Below are positions 22,741 through 33,718 of a DNA stretch of 53,000 nt, in pieces; positions within the stretch are counted from its first letter, which is position 1, and each line of letters begins with the position of its first letter. The DNA lies in contig JAKLZA010000280.1 in the NCBI GenBank assembly GCA_030704615.1, positions 1 to 53,000 of the forward strand, given 5' to 3'. The notes under the pieces were generated by a model that saw only the letters and a program-made list of their open reading frames with translations, was not told where the DNA came from and searched no databases. The position numbers were made by a program, and so were the translations under genes. Origin of the DNA: Takakia lepidozioides. Lineage: Eukaryota; Streptophyta; Takakiopsida; Takakiales; Takakiaceae.

Positions 22741-24393
22741 CCTTTTCTCGTCTGTTTCTCTATCTCTGTCTATGTCTACAGGCTCCTTACTTCTTCACAT
22801 ACAGCCCATCTATCACGTAATGCAAATGCACACTCCGCCAGGCATCCAGTGCAGCCAGCCATGAAGTCATCCTTGGTCTCACAAGGCAAAACCATCCCTT
22901 TCATCAGTCTCTCTATCTCTCTCTCTCTCTCTTCTCTCCGTCAATACTCAACCCTTCACACTACCCCTTTCTTTTAAAAGATCCCATTTCCCAAAACAGC
23001 TCTCATCCCTTCTTCAGATTCAACCTGAATACCCAACATCTCTCTTTTCCTTTCAACAAAAGGGCTTAAGTCGTTCATATCCTGATACAATGCTGAAATC
23101 ACACCTTATCCCTTTTGTGTTTTCATACAGTTCCAGCTAACCCTCAGTTATCTCTCCAAGCAAACAAGCTATATCTACATTGGGTCCAGTGTATCACTAC
23201 CCCCCCCCGCAGCATTGTGTGCAGGTTTACAACACTGAAACAAGAACAAGAATGAAGACAACAGTGACCATTCTGTTTTCTGTGACAACAGTCTCTCTCT
23301 CTCTCTCTTCACTCATTTTTCTTACTGACACTACGACGGCAGGTGTATCCATTCCTTCCATGTTCTGGTTTGAAGTCCAGAGTCTCCATTCCATTTCCAA
23401 AAACCTTTCCTCTATCACATGTCTCCACCCTTTCCTTTCAACAACCAGGGCAGTCCTAAATCTACCAAAAGCGATTTCTAAGTCCACCCCAAAGAAGAAG
23501 CCCACAGTCTACCAACTTATCTGTTTTTATCCTCCAGTGAAGCGGTGGGTCAGCCTGCCGAGATGGCACCTCACCATCGCCTGTCAGCAGCCACCACAAC
23601 CTTTTCTCCTTGTCTTGATTCCAGAGTTTATCATGCCATGATGTCTCCTCATCATCCTGTGGTTTGCCAACTAAATTGCTCTATTCTTCTATGCATGTAG
23701 CTCTTTAAGAACTGAAATGGACCTATAGCAAGAAGACAAAAAGGCAGCTAGAAGCCTGATTACAGATAACCTGTGTTGCCATCCAGCCAGCACTCCACAT
23801 GCCTTATCACCTCCATTGATTGTGCTCAGATTCTCTTCCTTGTGCTTCTGGCAGGTGGCCGTTCTCCTTGCTTGCTCATCTGCCCATAACTGTCATCTTC
23901 AAGACAGTGGCGGCAGCGGTGGTGCGCCGCTCTCCTTACATGCTCCTATCTCCATGAATTGATCATCACAACGAGAAAGACGGCACCGCTTCCCTTTACA
24001 CAGAATACCAAGCAGAGGCACTTAATGCTGCCCTCTAAACCAAGCGAAGTCCCACAGCGCAGGTACAACCTCTCAACACAGACTGCCCTGTCAACACCAC
24101 AGCTCGCGGCAGCTGCTACGAATCGCCCGTCACCTTCCTCTTCGTTTTTTCTTCCTCGCGGATTTTAGGTTGAGCATCAATGACGAAAACGTTCATCGCA
24201 TGGATGAAAAATGCATGGTCACGACTTAGCCATTTTTATTTTGGCAACGCATGAGTACAGTATGCCCACAAAATTACCTGTATGGAGGGATATATCCCTC
24301 TTGCAGTTGGTATGAGGGCCCTCCCATTATAGTGATGCAGGGTCTTAACGGTGAAGCCAAAATGTAATGTCACTCCCCTGCATTCACACTACA
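22162..24393 (-). repeat. LTR2 of family 2 (shared middle LTR)
   Basis: It serves as 5' LTR of internal copy 1 and 3' LTR of internal copy 2. The U5 end stops at CTTCTTTT against the PBS and lacks the terminal TCACACTACA that LTR1 has. A (CT)20 microsatellite lies at 22697-22736. Apart from that, a 12-bp indel and scattered changes it matches LTR1. Confidence 0.88.
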
Positions 24394-24404
24394 TATGTAG
24401 TGTG

Positions 24405-24415
24405 TCTCCCTTTTT
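24405..24415 (-). other. Polypurine tract, family-2 copy 2
   Basis: AAAAAGGGAGA on the element strand, at the same place as in copy 1 and again overlapping the ORF stop codon. Confidence 0.7.
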
Positions 24416-27400
24416 AAGTGTCAGGGTCCTCACTGACCACCTTCACTGGCTGACCACCCACTGGTGGTATGAATGGTTTCAAATCTCGCCTACTTCTTAC
24501 CCATTCCTTGTTTGCCCCATCTCTTAGCCTGCATTTGCGTGCAGCTTCCCTTCCAGGATCATAAGGTACTCCCAACAGGTACATTGTGTTAATTCCCCTT
24601 CTGTTTCTGCTCCAGATATCTTGGAGAGGTCCGTTCATAATATTGTTTTTGATTGTCATGCCTTGGCCTTCAGCAAAGGGAAACCCCTCTCTGCTCATAA
24701 TCTTCATGGCCACTTCTGTCTGGCTGGTGCGAGCAGGGTTGTTCTCAAACTGACACCACCACCTGGTTTCCATGCAACTCATCATGCCAATTTCATGGCC
24801 TTCTTCCCTGGCCACAGTTTTCGTGCTCCATCCCTGAGCTTGCATCGTCGTCCAGCCTCTCTTATTTAAGTGACAGTGTCCCGGCTGTCCATTTGTTCCG
24901 CCGGCCAGAGCAAGTCCAATTTGTGACAATGCCTTCTTCCTCTTCTTGTAGTTCATGCCAGGCAGGTCCTGATCTCCTTCCCATACAAACCAGCGTTTCC
25001 CAATTTTGATGTTGCTCCCTGGCTCCTTGTTTTGAATCTCAGCTACCACTTGTGCTCCCATCGACACTTGCACCTTTCGTACTGCCTCATTTCCTGCATG
25101 CAGGTTGTCCTCAACAGCAGGCTGCAATTTCATTTGCATTGTTGGTGGCAAGTCATGGGCAACCCTTTGGTTACCATGCCTTCCTTCTTCCCTTTCAACC
25201 AGCCTGCCCTCTTTAAGAGATTCAGGGCTGGTGTATGCCTTGCAAGTAGAAGTGATCGTGACATGGGTAGGCTTCATAGCCTCCCACATCAACTGCCCAT
25301 CCATCTCCTGAGCCTGAATTTCACAACCATGCTGGGCATATCCTGAAATCATTGCACTCCATGAGAGCAGATTGGGTGGCATACCTTCCTGCTCCATTTG
25401 TTCAAACAGTTGCAGGGTCTGTGCTTCAGAGCCATGCTGGGCATAACCTGCAATCATTACTCTCCATGGCCCCACTTTTCTGTGAGACATATTGTCACAC
25501 ACATGTTGTGCATTCATGCTCCCACGTTTGGCATACCTGTCAACAATGGCAGTCTCCATAATGATATCTGGTGCAATACCAGATTTGATACTGTCACCAT
25601 GGACCTCTTCGCCTTTTACCCGGTCTGCCAGGTTCGCACATGCATTCAACACACACAGGAACGTCACCTGTTTGGGCTTCTCTCCTTCATCTCCAGCATC
25701 TGCCATGAGCTGCCTCCCATACAAGACATGCAGCTCCTTCACTTTAATGCTTGAGCTTGCACTGAGCATTCTCAGATGTCCTCGTGTACCCGGATCCCAT
25801 ACCCTTTGTTGGGCATAGTTCATTGGCTGACCTCTGAACGTTATCAGGTCAACCAGGGTCTTCTCAGCAGAAAGGCCAACCTTCTCTTTCTGATCCCTAT
25901 GCATCCTCTCCATCCCAAGATGCATCTCTCTAAGAGAGTCAAACTTTGCTGCTAGTTTCCCCATTTTCCACAACAAGAGTGTTGAACCGTGAGAAGATTT
26001 CAAATCTTTCTTGTGAACGGTACTCAAATCTCCCATCCTTTGTTTTGTGGGTGGGAATTCAAGTTTCCTTGTATCAACATCTACAGTTTCAAGGGCTGGA
26101 GAGACACTCTGGCTTTTGGCACGAACTGGTGATTTCAGCGGACTCACATCTGATCCCAAGTTGTCATGCAAGCTGATGTCTCTTGTGCACTCAACCAACA
26201 TCCACTTAGACATACCATCTTCCTTGTCATCCTTCTCATGTGCTATATTGGTCGTATGTCCTCCTTTACTTGAGTGTTCCGAACTCCTTTTGTATTCAGG
26301 TTCATTGTCCTCCTTTGTCTTGCATTGCGCACATCTCACTCCTCCCATTCCCAATTGGTGTCCACATGTGTGTCTTTCTTTACACTCCATATGACCCTTC
26401 TTGGATGAACAAAAGGCAGTGACCTGCCCATCTACATAGCATTGGTCGTGCAACTGAAACTTCCTACTTCTGAACTCTTCTTCACTCAATAAATTTTGAC
26501 CACACAACCCTTGCACGTTGTCGTTGATGACATCAAGATTTCTGTATATTGGTGTGGTGGCGGTATCATGATCAAGACAATCATCCCTTGCTTCTAACTC
26601 TTGCTTGGTTCCACATTTTTTCCGCATGTCTTGCTCTATCTCCAACTGTGCATCCTTTATGTCTGATTCCAGAGGTGCATCTTGATCCAGACCCTTTCTC
26701 GTTTGAGCGAGCAATGTACACTCTTCCTCTACCCATCCCATCAGATCTGCCCAAGACTCCTTGTCATCTTCGTCTCTCAAGACACTCACTTCACAGGTTG
26801 TACCACTAATCCTTGGTGAGTTGGCAACACTATGCCCATACTCCCCAAGCATGTCTTGATCTACATGTGCCTTTGTAGAAGACCTTAGGATCTGCACAGG
26901 AACTTGCAACCTCGGTGCACTCTCTTCATTGACACCTGATTGACTCTCTGTTGAACAAAAGATATCTTCCAAGATCTCTTCTTCCACATCACAAAACACA
27001 TTCACAACGTTTGTGCCAAGAGAGCTTACACATTCGAATTCCATCCTTCTGCTGCTCTTCGACTCCCATTGTTCCAACATTTCACAGCCTGAATCTTGCA
27101 TTCCACATGTTCCCATTTGCAGCCCCAGCCGGTGATTCTTTTCACTTCGGATCTGATTCTGTCTTGATGGACATGCAGTGCAACACTCTACTTGCTGCCT
27201 TGTTTTGTTCAAGTTGAGAACTCGAGGAAGCATTGCAGGGACTTCACTGGTGTGGTTCTTCTCCCTAAAGCACCTCCGTGACATTGTTTTGTGATCTGGT
27301 ATAGGTTTATGATCAATAGAACTCACAGGTGTGAACCTGTTGTGCTTATCCTTCTCAATCAGAGATAATTTCTCTTCCATCCCTGTAACAGACTCTTCCA

Positions 27401-27689
27401 CATTGGTATCTATCTCATCAAACTTCCTTGCTAACATCACTTCATTCTTACTTGATTGATCTTCTCCTCCAAATTTCAAGATTATGGCTACTTGAAAATC
27501 ATGCCAGTTCATGGACCTTGGTTTTTGCATTCGATGCCAAGTGTCAGCCCGTGCCTTGAGATTCAGCCTTGCCGATATAAATAACTTGTGCTCGTCAAAG
27601 CTCCTCCTCTCACCATCCCTTTTCAGATTCTGGATCCAGCTGCAAACATCCTCATCCTTCTTTCCGTAAAATGGAATGTTAGTCACCAT
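24414..27689 (-). CDS. gag-PPR fusion protein of a non-autonomous LTR retrotransposon, intact frame
   Basis: About 1,091 codons from the ATG at 27689; the frame also opens a few codons earlier at a TTG. Residues 1-110 resemble Retrotrans_gag (PFYGKKDEDVCSWIQNL, then LNLKARADTWHRM and a W-F-L-FG pattern). About 110-430 is acidic and low complexity. A Cys/His cluster lies near 436-458 (CKERHTCGHQ, later CAQC) but is not a canonical zinc knuckle. About 670-835 is PPR sequence of the plant PLS class: VTFLCVLNACANL, AIVDRYAKRGSM, VMIAGYAQHGSEAQTLQLF, MISGYAQHG and SPESLKEGR. The rest is a basic unknown region. PPR proteins bind organelle RNA; here degenerate units inside a retroelement suggest capture of a host gene piece. 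It is flanked by PBS and PPT, with no pol. Whether the protein is made is unknown. Confidence 0.85.
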   Translation of the reverse strand: MVTNIPFYGKKDEDVCSWIQNLKRDGERRSFDEHKLFISARLNLKARADTWHRMQKPRSMNWHDFQVAIILKFGGEDQSSKNEVMLARKFDEIDTNVEESVTGMEEKLSLIEKDKHNRFTPVSSIDHKPIPDHKTMSRRCFREKNHTSEVPAMLPRVLNLNKTRQQVECCTACPSRQNQIRSEKNHRLGLQMGTCGMQDSGCEMLEQWESKSSRRMEFECVSSLGTNVVNVFCDVEEEILEDIFCSTESQSGVNEESAPRLQVPVQILRSSTKAHVDQDMLGEYGHSVANSPRISGTTCEVSVLRDEDDKESWADLMGWVEEECTLLAQTRKGLDQDAPLESDIKDAQLEIEQDMRKKCGTKQELEARDDCLDHDTATTPIYRNLDVINDNVQGLCGQNLLSEEEFRSRKFQLHDQCYVDGQVTAFCSSKKGHMECKERHTCGHQLGMGGVRCAQCKTKEDNEPEYKRSSEHSSKGGHTTNIAHEKDDKEDGMSKWMLVECTRDISLHDNLGSDVSPLKSPVRAKSQSVSPALETVDVDTRKLEFPPTKQRMGDLSTVHKKDLKSSHGSTLLLWKMGKLAAKFDSLREMHLGMERMHRDQKEKVGLSAEKTLVDLITFRGQPMNYAQQRVWDPGTRGHLRMLSASSSIKVKELHVLYGRQLMADAGDEGEKPKQVTFLCVLNACANLADRVKGEEVHGDSIKSGIAPDIIMETAIVDRYAKRGSMNAQHVCDNMSHRKVGPWRVMIAGYAQHGSEAQTLQLFEQMEQEGMPPNLLSWSAMISGYAQHGCEIQAQEMDGQLMWEAMKPTHVTITSTCKAYTSPESLKEGRLVEREEGRHGNQRVAHDLPPTMQMKLQPAVEDNLHAGNEAVRKVQVSMGAQVVAEIQNKEPGSNIKIGKRWFVWEGDQDLPGMNYKKRKKALSQIGLALAGGTNGQPGHCHLNKRGWTTMQAQGWSTKTVAREEGHEIGMMSCMETRWWCQFENNPARTSQTEVAMKIMSREGFPFAEGQGMTIKNNIMNGPLQDIWSRNRRGINTMYLLGVPYDPGREAARKCRLRDGANKEWVRSRRDLKPFIPPVGGQPVKVVSEDPDT

Positions 27690-27755
27690 TGCTCGCAAAT
27701 CACTCTCCTATCTTGCTACACTAAATCCTACATTTCCCGGATCAAAGACCGGCCT

Positions 27756-27767
27756 GCTCTGATACCA
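27756..27767 (-). other. Primer-binding site (tRNA-iMet), family-2 copy 2
   Basis: TGGTATCAGAGC on the element strand, again directly touching the U5 end of LTR3. Confidence 0.9.
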
Positions 27768-28298
27768 AAAGAAGGGGCGTGAATCCCCTTCTGGTTAATC
27801 CTAAATCTGTACTCCTCCTACTCGTCCCTGTTGAAGTATCAGGGCAAAGGAAAGGAGCGTTCTCTTTTCTGTCCAACCATCGTCATGAGGCTATATGGGT
27901 TTTTCCTTCAGGTTCGTTCGTGATCAGAGTTTGCGGAATCCTCATCCACGCCGCAGCGGAAGAGAAGACATGGATGGGAGTCTTTGGTTTGTTCTTGCCC
28001 TCGGTTCTACTTCTATGCAACAGCCTGGCCCTATGCTCACTGCGCCAACAGTGTTGGCGTGATCTTTTATGTGATGCAAGCAGCCCAATGGCAGCGGTGA
28101 ATACGACCCTTAATGTGAACCCCCTTGAGCAGTGACATGTCGGAAATCCCTTTTTGTAATGGTGACACAGATTTAGAGGGAGACAGCTCAGATCTTCATA
28201 AACTGCAGGGGCACTGGTTTTCCTTCAGGATTCATGCTTTCTTCATCTCAATCTCCCCAAGTTGGCCATCCCCCCATCAACCCTTTTTGCTGAGCAGC

Positions 28299-28348
<50 letters not shown>

Positions 28349-30000
28349 CCTTTTCTCGTCTGTTTCTCTATCTCTGTCTATGTCTACAGGCTCCTTACTT
28401 CTTCACATACAGCCCATCTATCACGTAATGCAAATGCACACTCCGCCAGGCATCCAGTGCAGCCAGCCATGAAGTCATCCTTGGTCTCACAAGGCAAAAC
28501 CATCCCTTTCATCAGTCTCTCTATCTCTCTCTCTCTCTCTTCTCTCCGTCAATACTCAACCCTTCACACTACCCCTTTCTTTTAAAAGATCCCATTTCCC
28601 AAAACAGCTCTCATCCCTTCTTCAGATTCAACCTGAATACCCAACATCTCTCTTTTCCTTTCAACAAAAGGGCTTAAGTCGTTCATATCCTGATACAATG
28701 CTGAAATCACACCTTATCCCTTTTGTGTTTTCATACAGTTCCAGCTAACCCTCAGTTATCTCTCCAAGCAAACAAGCTATATCTACATTGGGTCCAGTGT
28801 ATCACTACCCCCCCCCGCAGCATTGTGTGCAGGTTTACAACACTGAAACAAGAACAAGAATGAAGACAACAGTGACCATTCTGTTTTCTGTGACAACAGT
28901 CTCTCTCTCTCTCTCTTCACTCATTTTTCTTACTGACACTACGACGGCAGGTGTATCCATTCCTTCCATGTTCTGGTTTGAAGTCCAGAGTCTCCATTCC
29001 ATTTCCAAAAACCTTTCCTCTATCACATGTCTCCACCCTTTCCTTTCAACAACCAGGGCAGTCCTAAATCTACCAAAAGCGATTTCTAAGTCCACCCCAA
29101 AGAAGAAGCCCACAGTCTACCAACTTATCTGTTTTTATCCTCCAGTGAAGCGGTGGGTCAGCCTGCCGAGATGGCACCTCACCATCGCCTGTCAGCAGCC
29201 ACCACAACCTTTTCTCCTTGTCTTGATTCCAGAGTTTATCATGCCATGATGTCTCCTCATCATCCTGTGGTTTGCCAACTAAATTGCTCTATTCTTCTAT
29301 GCATGTAGCTCTTTAAGAACTGAAATGGACCTATAGCAAGAAGACAAAAAGGCAGCTAGAAGCCTGATTACAGATAACCTGTGTTGCCATCCAGCCAGCA
29401 CTCCACATGCCTTATCACCTCCATTGATTGTGCTCAGATTCTCTTCCTTGTGCTTCTGGCAGGTGGCCGTTCTCCTTGCTTGCTCATCTGCCCATAACTG
29501 TCATCTTCAAGACAGTGGCGGCAGCGGTGGTGCGCCGCTCCCTTACATGCTCCTATCTCCATGAATTGATCATCACAACGAGAAAGACGGCACCGCTTCC
29601 CTTTACACAGAATACCAAGCAGAGGCACTTAATGCTGCCCTCTAAACCAAGCGAAGTCCCACAGCGCAGGTACAACCTCTCAACACAGACTGCCCTGTCA
29701 ACACCATAGCTCGCGGCAGCTGCTACGAATCGCCCGTCACCTTCCTCTTCGTTTTTTCTTCCTCGCGGATTTTAGGTTGAGCATCAATGACGAAAACGTT
29801 CATCGCATGGATGAAAAATGCATGGTCACGACTTAGCCATTTTTATTTTGGCAACGCATGAGTACAGTATGCCCACAAAATTACCTGTATGGAGGGATAT
29901 ATCCCTCTTGCAGTTGGTATGAGGGCCCTCCCATTATAGTGATGCAGGGTCTTAACGGTGAAGCCAAAATGTAATGTCACTCCCCTGCATTCACACTACA
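27767..30000 (-). repeat. LTR3 of family 2 (outer 5' LTR)
   Basis: 2,234 bp ending on the plus strand with TTCACACTACA, immediately before the AGAG target duplication. It has (CT)22 at 28302-28345, a one-base difference near 29540 and a C/T change near 29707 relative to LTR1 and LTR2. Confidence 0.88.
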
Positions 30001-30004
30001 AGAG

Positions 30005-30076
30005 ATTTCCAACTCTTCTATCTTGGAGTTTCCGCCTCGGATAGCGAAGGGATGGGTGAGTAAAAGCCGCGCGACA
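30005..30076 (+). repeat. 5' LTR of copy B, second part
   Basis: Continues the LTR begun at 15497 (ATTTCCAACTC...) and ends GCCGCGCGACA. It joins seamlessly to 16540 if the family-2 array and one AGAG are removed. Confidence 0.9.
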
Positions 30077-30664
30077 TTTGGCGACCATACTGGGGACCTG
30101 GGACATGAACAACCAGATGTGACAGGCATCTGGTGGGATCATGGTGGTTGGACCATTAGAGAATTTGAAGTGAATCAAATTCCCTGTGGAACGAAGGAAG
30201 AAAGATTGTCCAAACAATTCTTTCAAAGGTTCTTGGAATTGCCAGACGGATGTAAAGAAAATATTCTTAAACGAGTGCATGATGCTGATCCAGAATGGGG
30301 TCTGGAGAAAGGAGTGATAAAGATTTATCAGGTAGCCTGTAGAGGAAGAGCACGTTGGTTACCAACATTAGTTTATGTGATAGCGTTGCTATCCATTAAA
30401 CGAGTAGAGTTTGAAGGCTGGGAAGAAAGAAAGGTGAATGTTTATACTCATATGCATGAAGAGCTTGTACTGGTAAAGAATTGGATTCCAAAGGATATTT
30501 TGTGGATCAAACTCACACCAAGAACAGCTTTTCAGACTTGTTTGCCATATGGTTATATGGTAACGGAGACTTCAAGTATAGCCAAGGGTGCATTGAAGCT
30601 TGAAAGAAATCCAGGCATATACGAGAGATATTACAGAAGAGAGTTTTGGTTATTGCCACATTAA
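30023..30664 (+). CDS. ORF1 upstream of gag, copy B
   Basis: The frame is open from the last part of the LTR to REFWLLPH and is identical to copy C in almost every residue. The family-2 insertion separates it from the LTR ATG seen in copies C and X5, so here it has no ATG start before the conserved part. Conserved landmarks are GCKENILKRVHDADPEWGL, CRGRARWLPTLVYVIALL and LTPRTAFQTCLPYGYM. The family is not recognised. It lies 22 bases before the gag ATG. Confidence 0.6.
   Translation: MEFPPRIAKGWVSKSRATFGDHTGDLGHEQPDVTGIWWDHGGWTIREFEVNQIPCGTKEERLSKQFFQRFLELPDGCKENILKRVHDADPEWGLEKGVIKIYQVACRGRARWLPTLVYVIALLSIKRVEFEGWEERKVNVYTHMHEELVLVKNWIPKDILWIKLTPRTAFQTCLPYGYMVTETSSIAKGALKLERNPGIYERYYRREFWLLPH
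30079..30096 (+). other. Primer-binding site of copy B
   Basis: TGGCGACCATACTGGGGA, two bases after the LTR end; identical to the sites of copy C and fragment X5. Best explained by a tRNA with 3' end ...GGTCGCCA, probably Arg. Confidence 0.75.
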
Positions 30665-30685
30665 AAGAAATGAAAGACATGGGAC

Positions 30686-33006
30686 ATGAGTGATGAAAGA
30701 GAAGCTAGACGACAAAGATATTCATCAAAAAGAGAAAGCTATCTGAAAGCTAATTATCCATATCTTTGGGAGAGAGGAATAGACATAGGGGAATCATCTG
30801 GACCTCTCACACCATCAAGATCAAAAAGTGCATCACTTATACCGGAAGAACTAAAGTTGAATGCCACTCCTTCTGTTTCTTTGCAAGAAAGATTAAGGGA
30901 ATTGGTACAGGAAGAAGATCAATCACGAGGTGAAAGATCTGAGGTACATCCTTGGATAAAAGACTTGACAAAAATCTTTGATAAGAGTTGGCATGGAACA
31001 CCAAAAGCAGGAACTCCAGTTTCTGAAGCAGAAGATGAAGAAGGAGATGAGGATGTGGCAGAGCCAACGGAGAGTTCAGACTCTCCAACACCATTACAGT
31101 TGAGTTACATGAGTGAAGAAGAAACCCAAGGGCAGAACTTGGAGGATGAAAACAGAGAGAAGAAATTGGAAGAGGAAGAATATGAAGAAGTAGACCCAAC
31201 AGCTGAGGTTGAGACTACAACCAGGACATCCCAACCCGTTGGACCTGGATCAAGTGGAGCACTTGGATCACAGGCCAACGAAGGTGTCGGCTCAGGGGGA
31301 TCAGGCGGGCTGCCTGGATCTGGCTCTGGGGGGACAGGGAGTGTGGGAAGTAGTGCAACTGAAGCTGGGAATACTGTGAATATCGTGGGGCCAGAAGCAG
31401 GGAGTGCTCAAGGGCCACCACTTGGTGGAAGATCCACCACAAAAACAACAGGTCCAGAAGGACCAGCACCAGCAAGGGTGCCAGCACCTGTCAGTGGGCA
31501 GAAGGTAGGGCCACAGATGGCGTTACAACCAACACGGGCAAAACCACCCTTTCCAATATATTCAGGAAAAGGGGATCCCGATGTACACATTAGCCAATTT
31601 GAGCACATGTGTATAGTGAACAATGAGAATGGCGATGATGCCAAGATGAGACTGTTTCCTGTTCACTTATCAAGAAAGCAAGTGAATGGTATGCAAGATT
31701 CCCTGATAATCATTTCCTAACCTGGAATGGCTTGAATACAGCATTTCGAAATAGGTTCAGGACAAGTAAAACTGAGGATGAAGTGTATGGAAGTTTACAA
31801 CAGCTGAAGCAGAAGAAGCATGAAACTGTTGAAGAGTATATGGAGAAGATGGAATTGATGATGAAAAAGCTGGCTGCAGTACCAGCACCCGGTTTACAGA
31901 AGACTTGGTTTGTGAGTGGACTAAGACCAGAGTTGCAGAAGAAAGTGGATATGTTACCCCATAATACAGTGGAGGAGGCATTTGAAACTGCAAACAGAAT
32001 TGAGCAATTGGGAATGCTCAGGAGAGAGAAAAAGGAAGATGAGGACTCTGAAGATGAGTCAGATGAAGAAGAAGAGCAAGAACTAAAAAGAAAGAGTAAG
32101 AGAAAGGAAAAGTTGAAGAGGGATAACTATGAGAAAAGATTGGAAGAAATCTTGAAGAAGTATGCCACAGAGGCTGCAACACATTGGAGGAAGGGTGTAT
32201 GGTGTGCAAAGTGCCAGAATGAAGGCCATACCACTGCAGAATGCCACATGAAGGAGAAACACTGTACTATCTGTAAAATGGATAACCATTCTACTGAGAA
32301 TTGTTACTACAACAGAAGGACAGCTGCAAGAGAACCTAGGCAAGTGAGGGTGCATCAGGTGCAGCCCCAGCCAAGAAGAAGCAATGATCAGGACCACTAT
32401 GGTAGGTCTGGTGGTTATAACAATGGCATGGAAGGGAGAGGTAATTCAAGAGGGAATTACCAAGGAAATTCCAGAGGCAACTATCAGGGTAATCCAAGGG
32501 GGAATTACCAGCCCGGGAATCAGGATTATAGAAATAATCCAAGACCAGACCAAGGGCGAGGACCCAATGGTGAAGAGCTATGTTACTATTGTAATCAGCC
32601 AGGACATCGCAAGGCAGCCTGTTCATTCTGGATAAGACACCAGAATGAGATGAGAGCTCCTGTGAATGAGGGCCCAGTGGTGGCAGCTCACATGGTTAGG
32701 CCATGTGTTGTACCAGAAGTAAGTACAATGATAGTAACAAGAAGTAAAGCCAAACTAATACCTCCAGTAGAAGAGGAAGAAGATGAGACTGGAAGTGGCA
32801 ATGATATGCCTGAAGATGAAGAGACTTGGAAGGATGAGAAGGAACTGCACAAGGAAGTGGCAGATACTATAAGGGAAATGCAAAAGAGTACTGATATTCC
32901 TGTGGCAGATTCCTCTGATTCGGATGGAGAAAAAGAGGGAGTGAGGAAGAAAGGAAAAAAGAAGATGCAGACATGCAAAGTAATGAAGAGACTTTGGCTG
33001 AAGTAA
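30686..33006 (+). pseudogene. gag: gag of copy B, two frameshifts
   Basis: ATG at 30686. The order is an acidic N-terminus, a Gly/Ser/Pro-rich linker (31200-31520) and the Retrotrans_gag core. Near 31668 one T is missing relative to copy C and the frame changes. The core resumes in the second frame (LNTAFRNRFRTSKTEDEV), followed by a Lys/Glu-rich helix. Three CX2CX4HX4C knuckles follow (CAKCQNEGHTTAEC, CTICKMDNHSTENC, CYYCNQPGHRKAAC), with a RGNYQGN repeat between the second and third. A lost G near 32940 (GAGGGAG against GAGGGGAG) breaks the link to protease. Gag packages element RNA in cytoplasmic particles. Confidence 0.88.
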
Positions 33007-33718
33007 TATGTCAGACCAAAGCAGAAATTACCATTGGACAGCTATTAGCTGTGGCACCTTATTGTAGGCACAGGCTGTATCAGGCAATCAATCGAATTGC
33101 CCAAGAGACAGGAAACACAGACCTGAACAGCAAGGTGACCAGTTATAATGTGAAGCCGGAAGGGCGAGAACCAGTCATGGACTTTGATGATTCTATGCCA
33201 GTAATCCAATTGAGAATTGGAAGCACAGAACTAACTGATGTACTGATAGATGGTGGTTCTGGAGTAAATATCATGACAGACCAATTAAGGAAGAAGCTTG
33301 GTCTAAGTAACATGAAACCAGCCCCATTTACAGTAACAATGGCAGATCAAAGAAGTGTACAGCCATTGGGATTAATAAGAGGAGTTAAGATACAGATACA
33401 GAAAATGATCTTTATGATCACAGTAACTGTATTAAAATGGATGAAGTCATGGAGGCTTACTCCTTATTATTGGGACGTCCGTGGCTGAAACAGGCCAGGG
33501 TATTCCATGACTGGAATTCTCAGTTACTAACTGTGCATAATGGGATGCACGAGATACAAATTACCACAAAGAAATCTAGTAGATTACCTGCTACAAGAAG
33601 ACCTCGAGGAGTCAGAGAGTATGACTGGAGGGAGGACTGGATGAGGAGCAGGAAGCTACCCTATTTGCTGCACACCCAGAATGGGAGCAGGTTGCAGAGA
33701 TGCGGCTGGAAAGCCTAA
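32973..33718 (+). pseudogene. Aspartic protease region of copy B
   Basis: Contains LIDGGSGVNIMTDQL, the retropepsin-type active site, and after a lost A near 33436 the GRPWLKQARVFHDW motif in the next frame. The frame then reads through an Arg-rich stretch to a stop at 33716, which looks like a shifted version of the acidic stretch in copy A. It overlaps the RT frame by 19 bases in a different phase. Confidence 0.8.

Larger units (their letters stand above)
16541..30000 (-). mobile_element. Family 2: tandem LTR-internal-LTR-internal-LTR array of a gag-PPR non-autonomous retrotransposon
   Basis: Three LTRs (16541-18789, 22162-24393, 27767-30000) alternate with two internal regions (18790-22161 and 24394-27766), all on the minus strand. 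The copies are nearly identical. A tRNA-iMet primer-binding site (TGGTATCAGAGC) abuts LTR2 and LTR3 and a polypurine tract lies near the 3' LTR side of each internal region. Outer ends are the perfect 10-bp inverted pair TGTAGTGTGA / TCACACTACA, flanked by AGAG. Each internal region has one long ORF with a gag-like N-terminus and no protease, RT or integrase, which matches plants' TR-GAG elements. Such an element needs enzymes from another retrotransposon. The array is best explained by unequal recombination between LTRs. Confidence 0.9.

Noticed and set aside
16541-30000. A TIR DNA transposon, because of the perfect 10-bp inverted ends
   Set aside because: Internal PBS (tRNA-iMet), PPT, direct 2.2-kb repeats and a gag-like ORF identify an LTR retrotransposon; short inverted LTR ends are normal.
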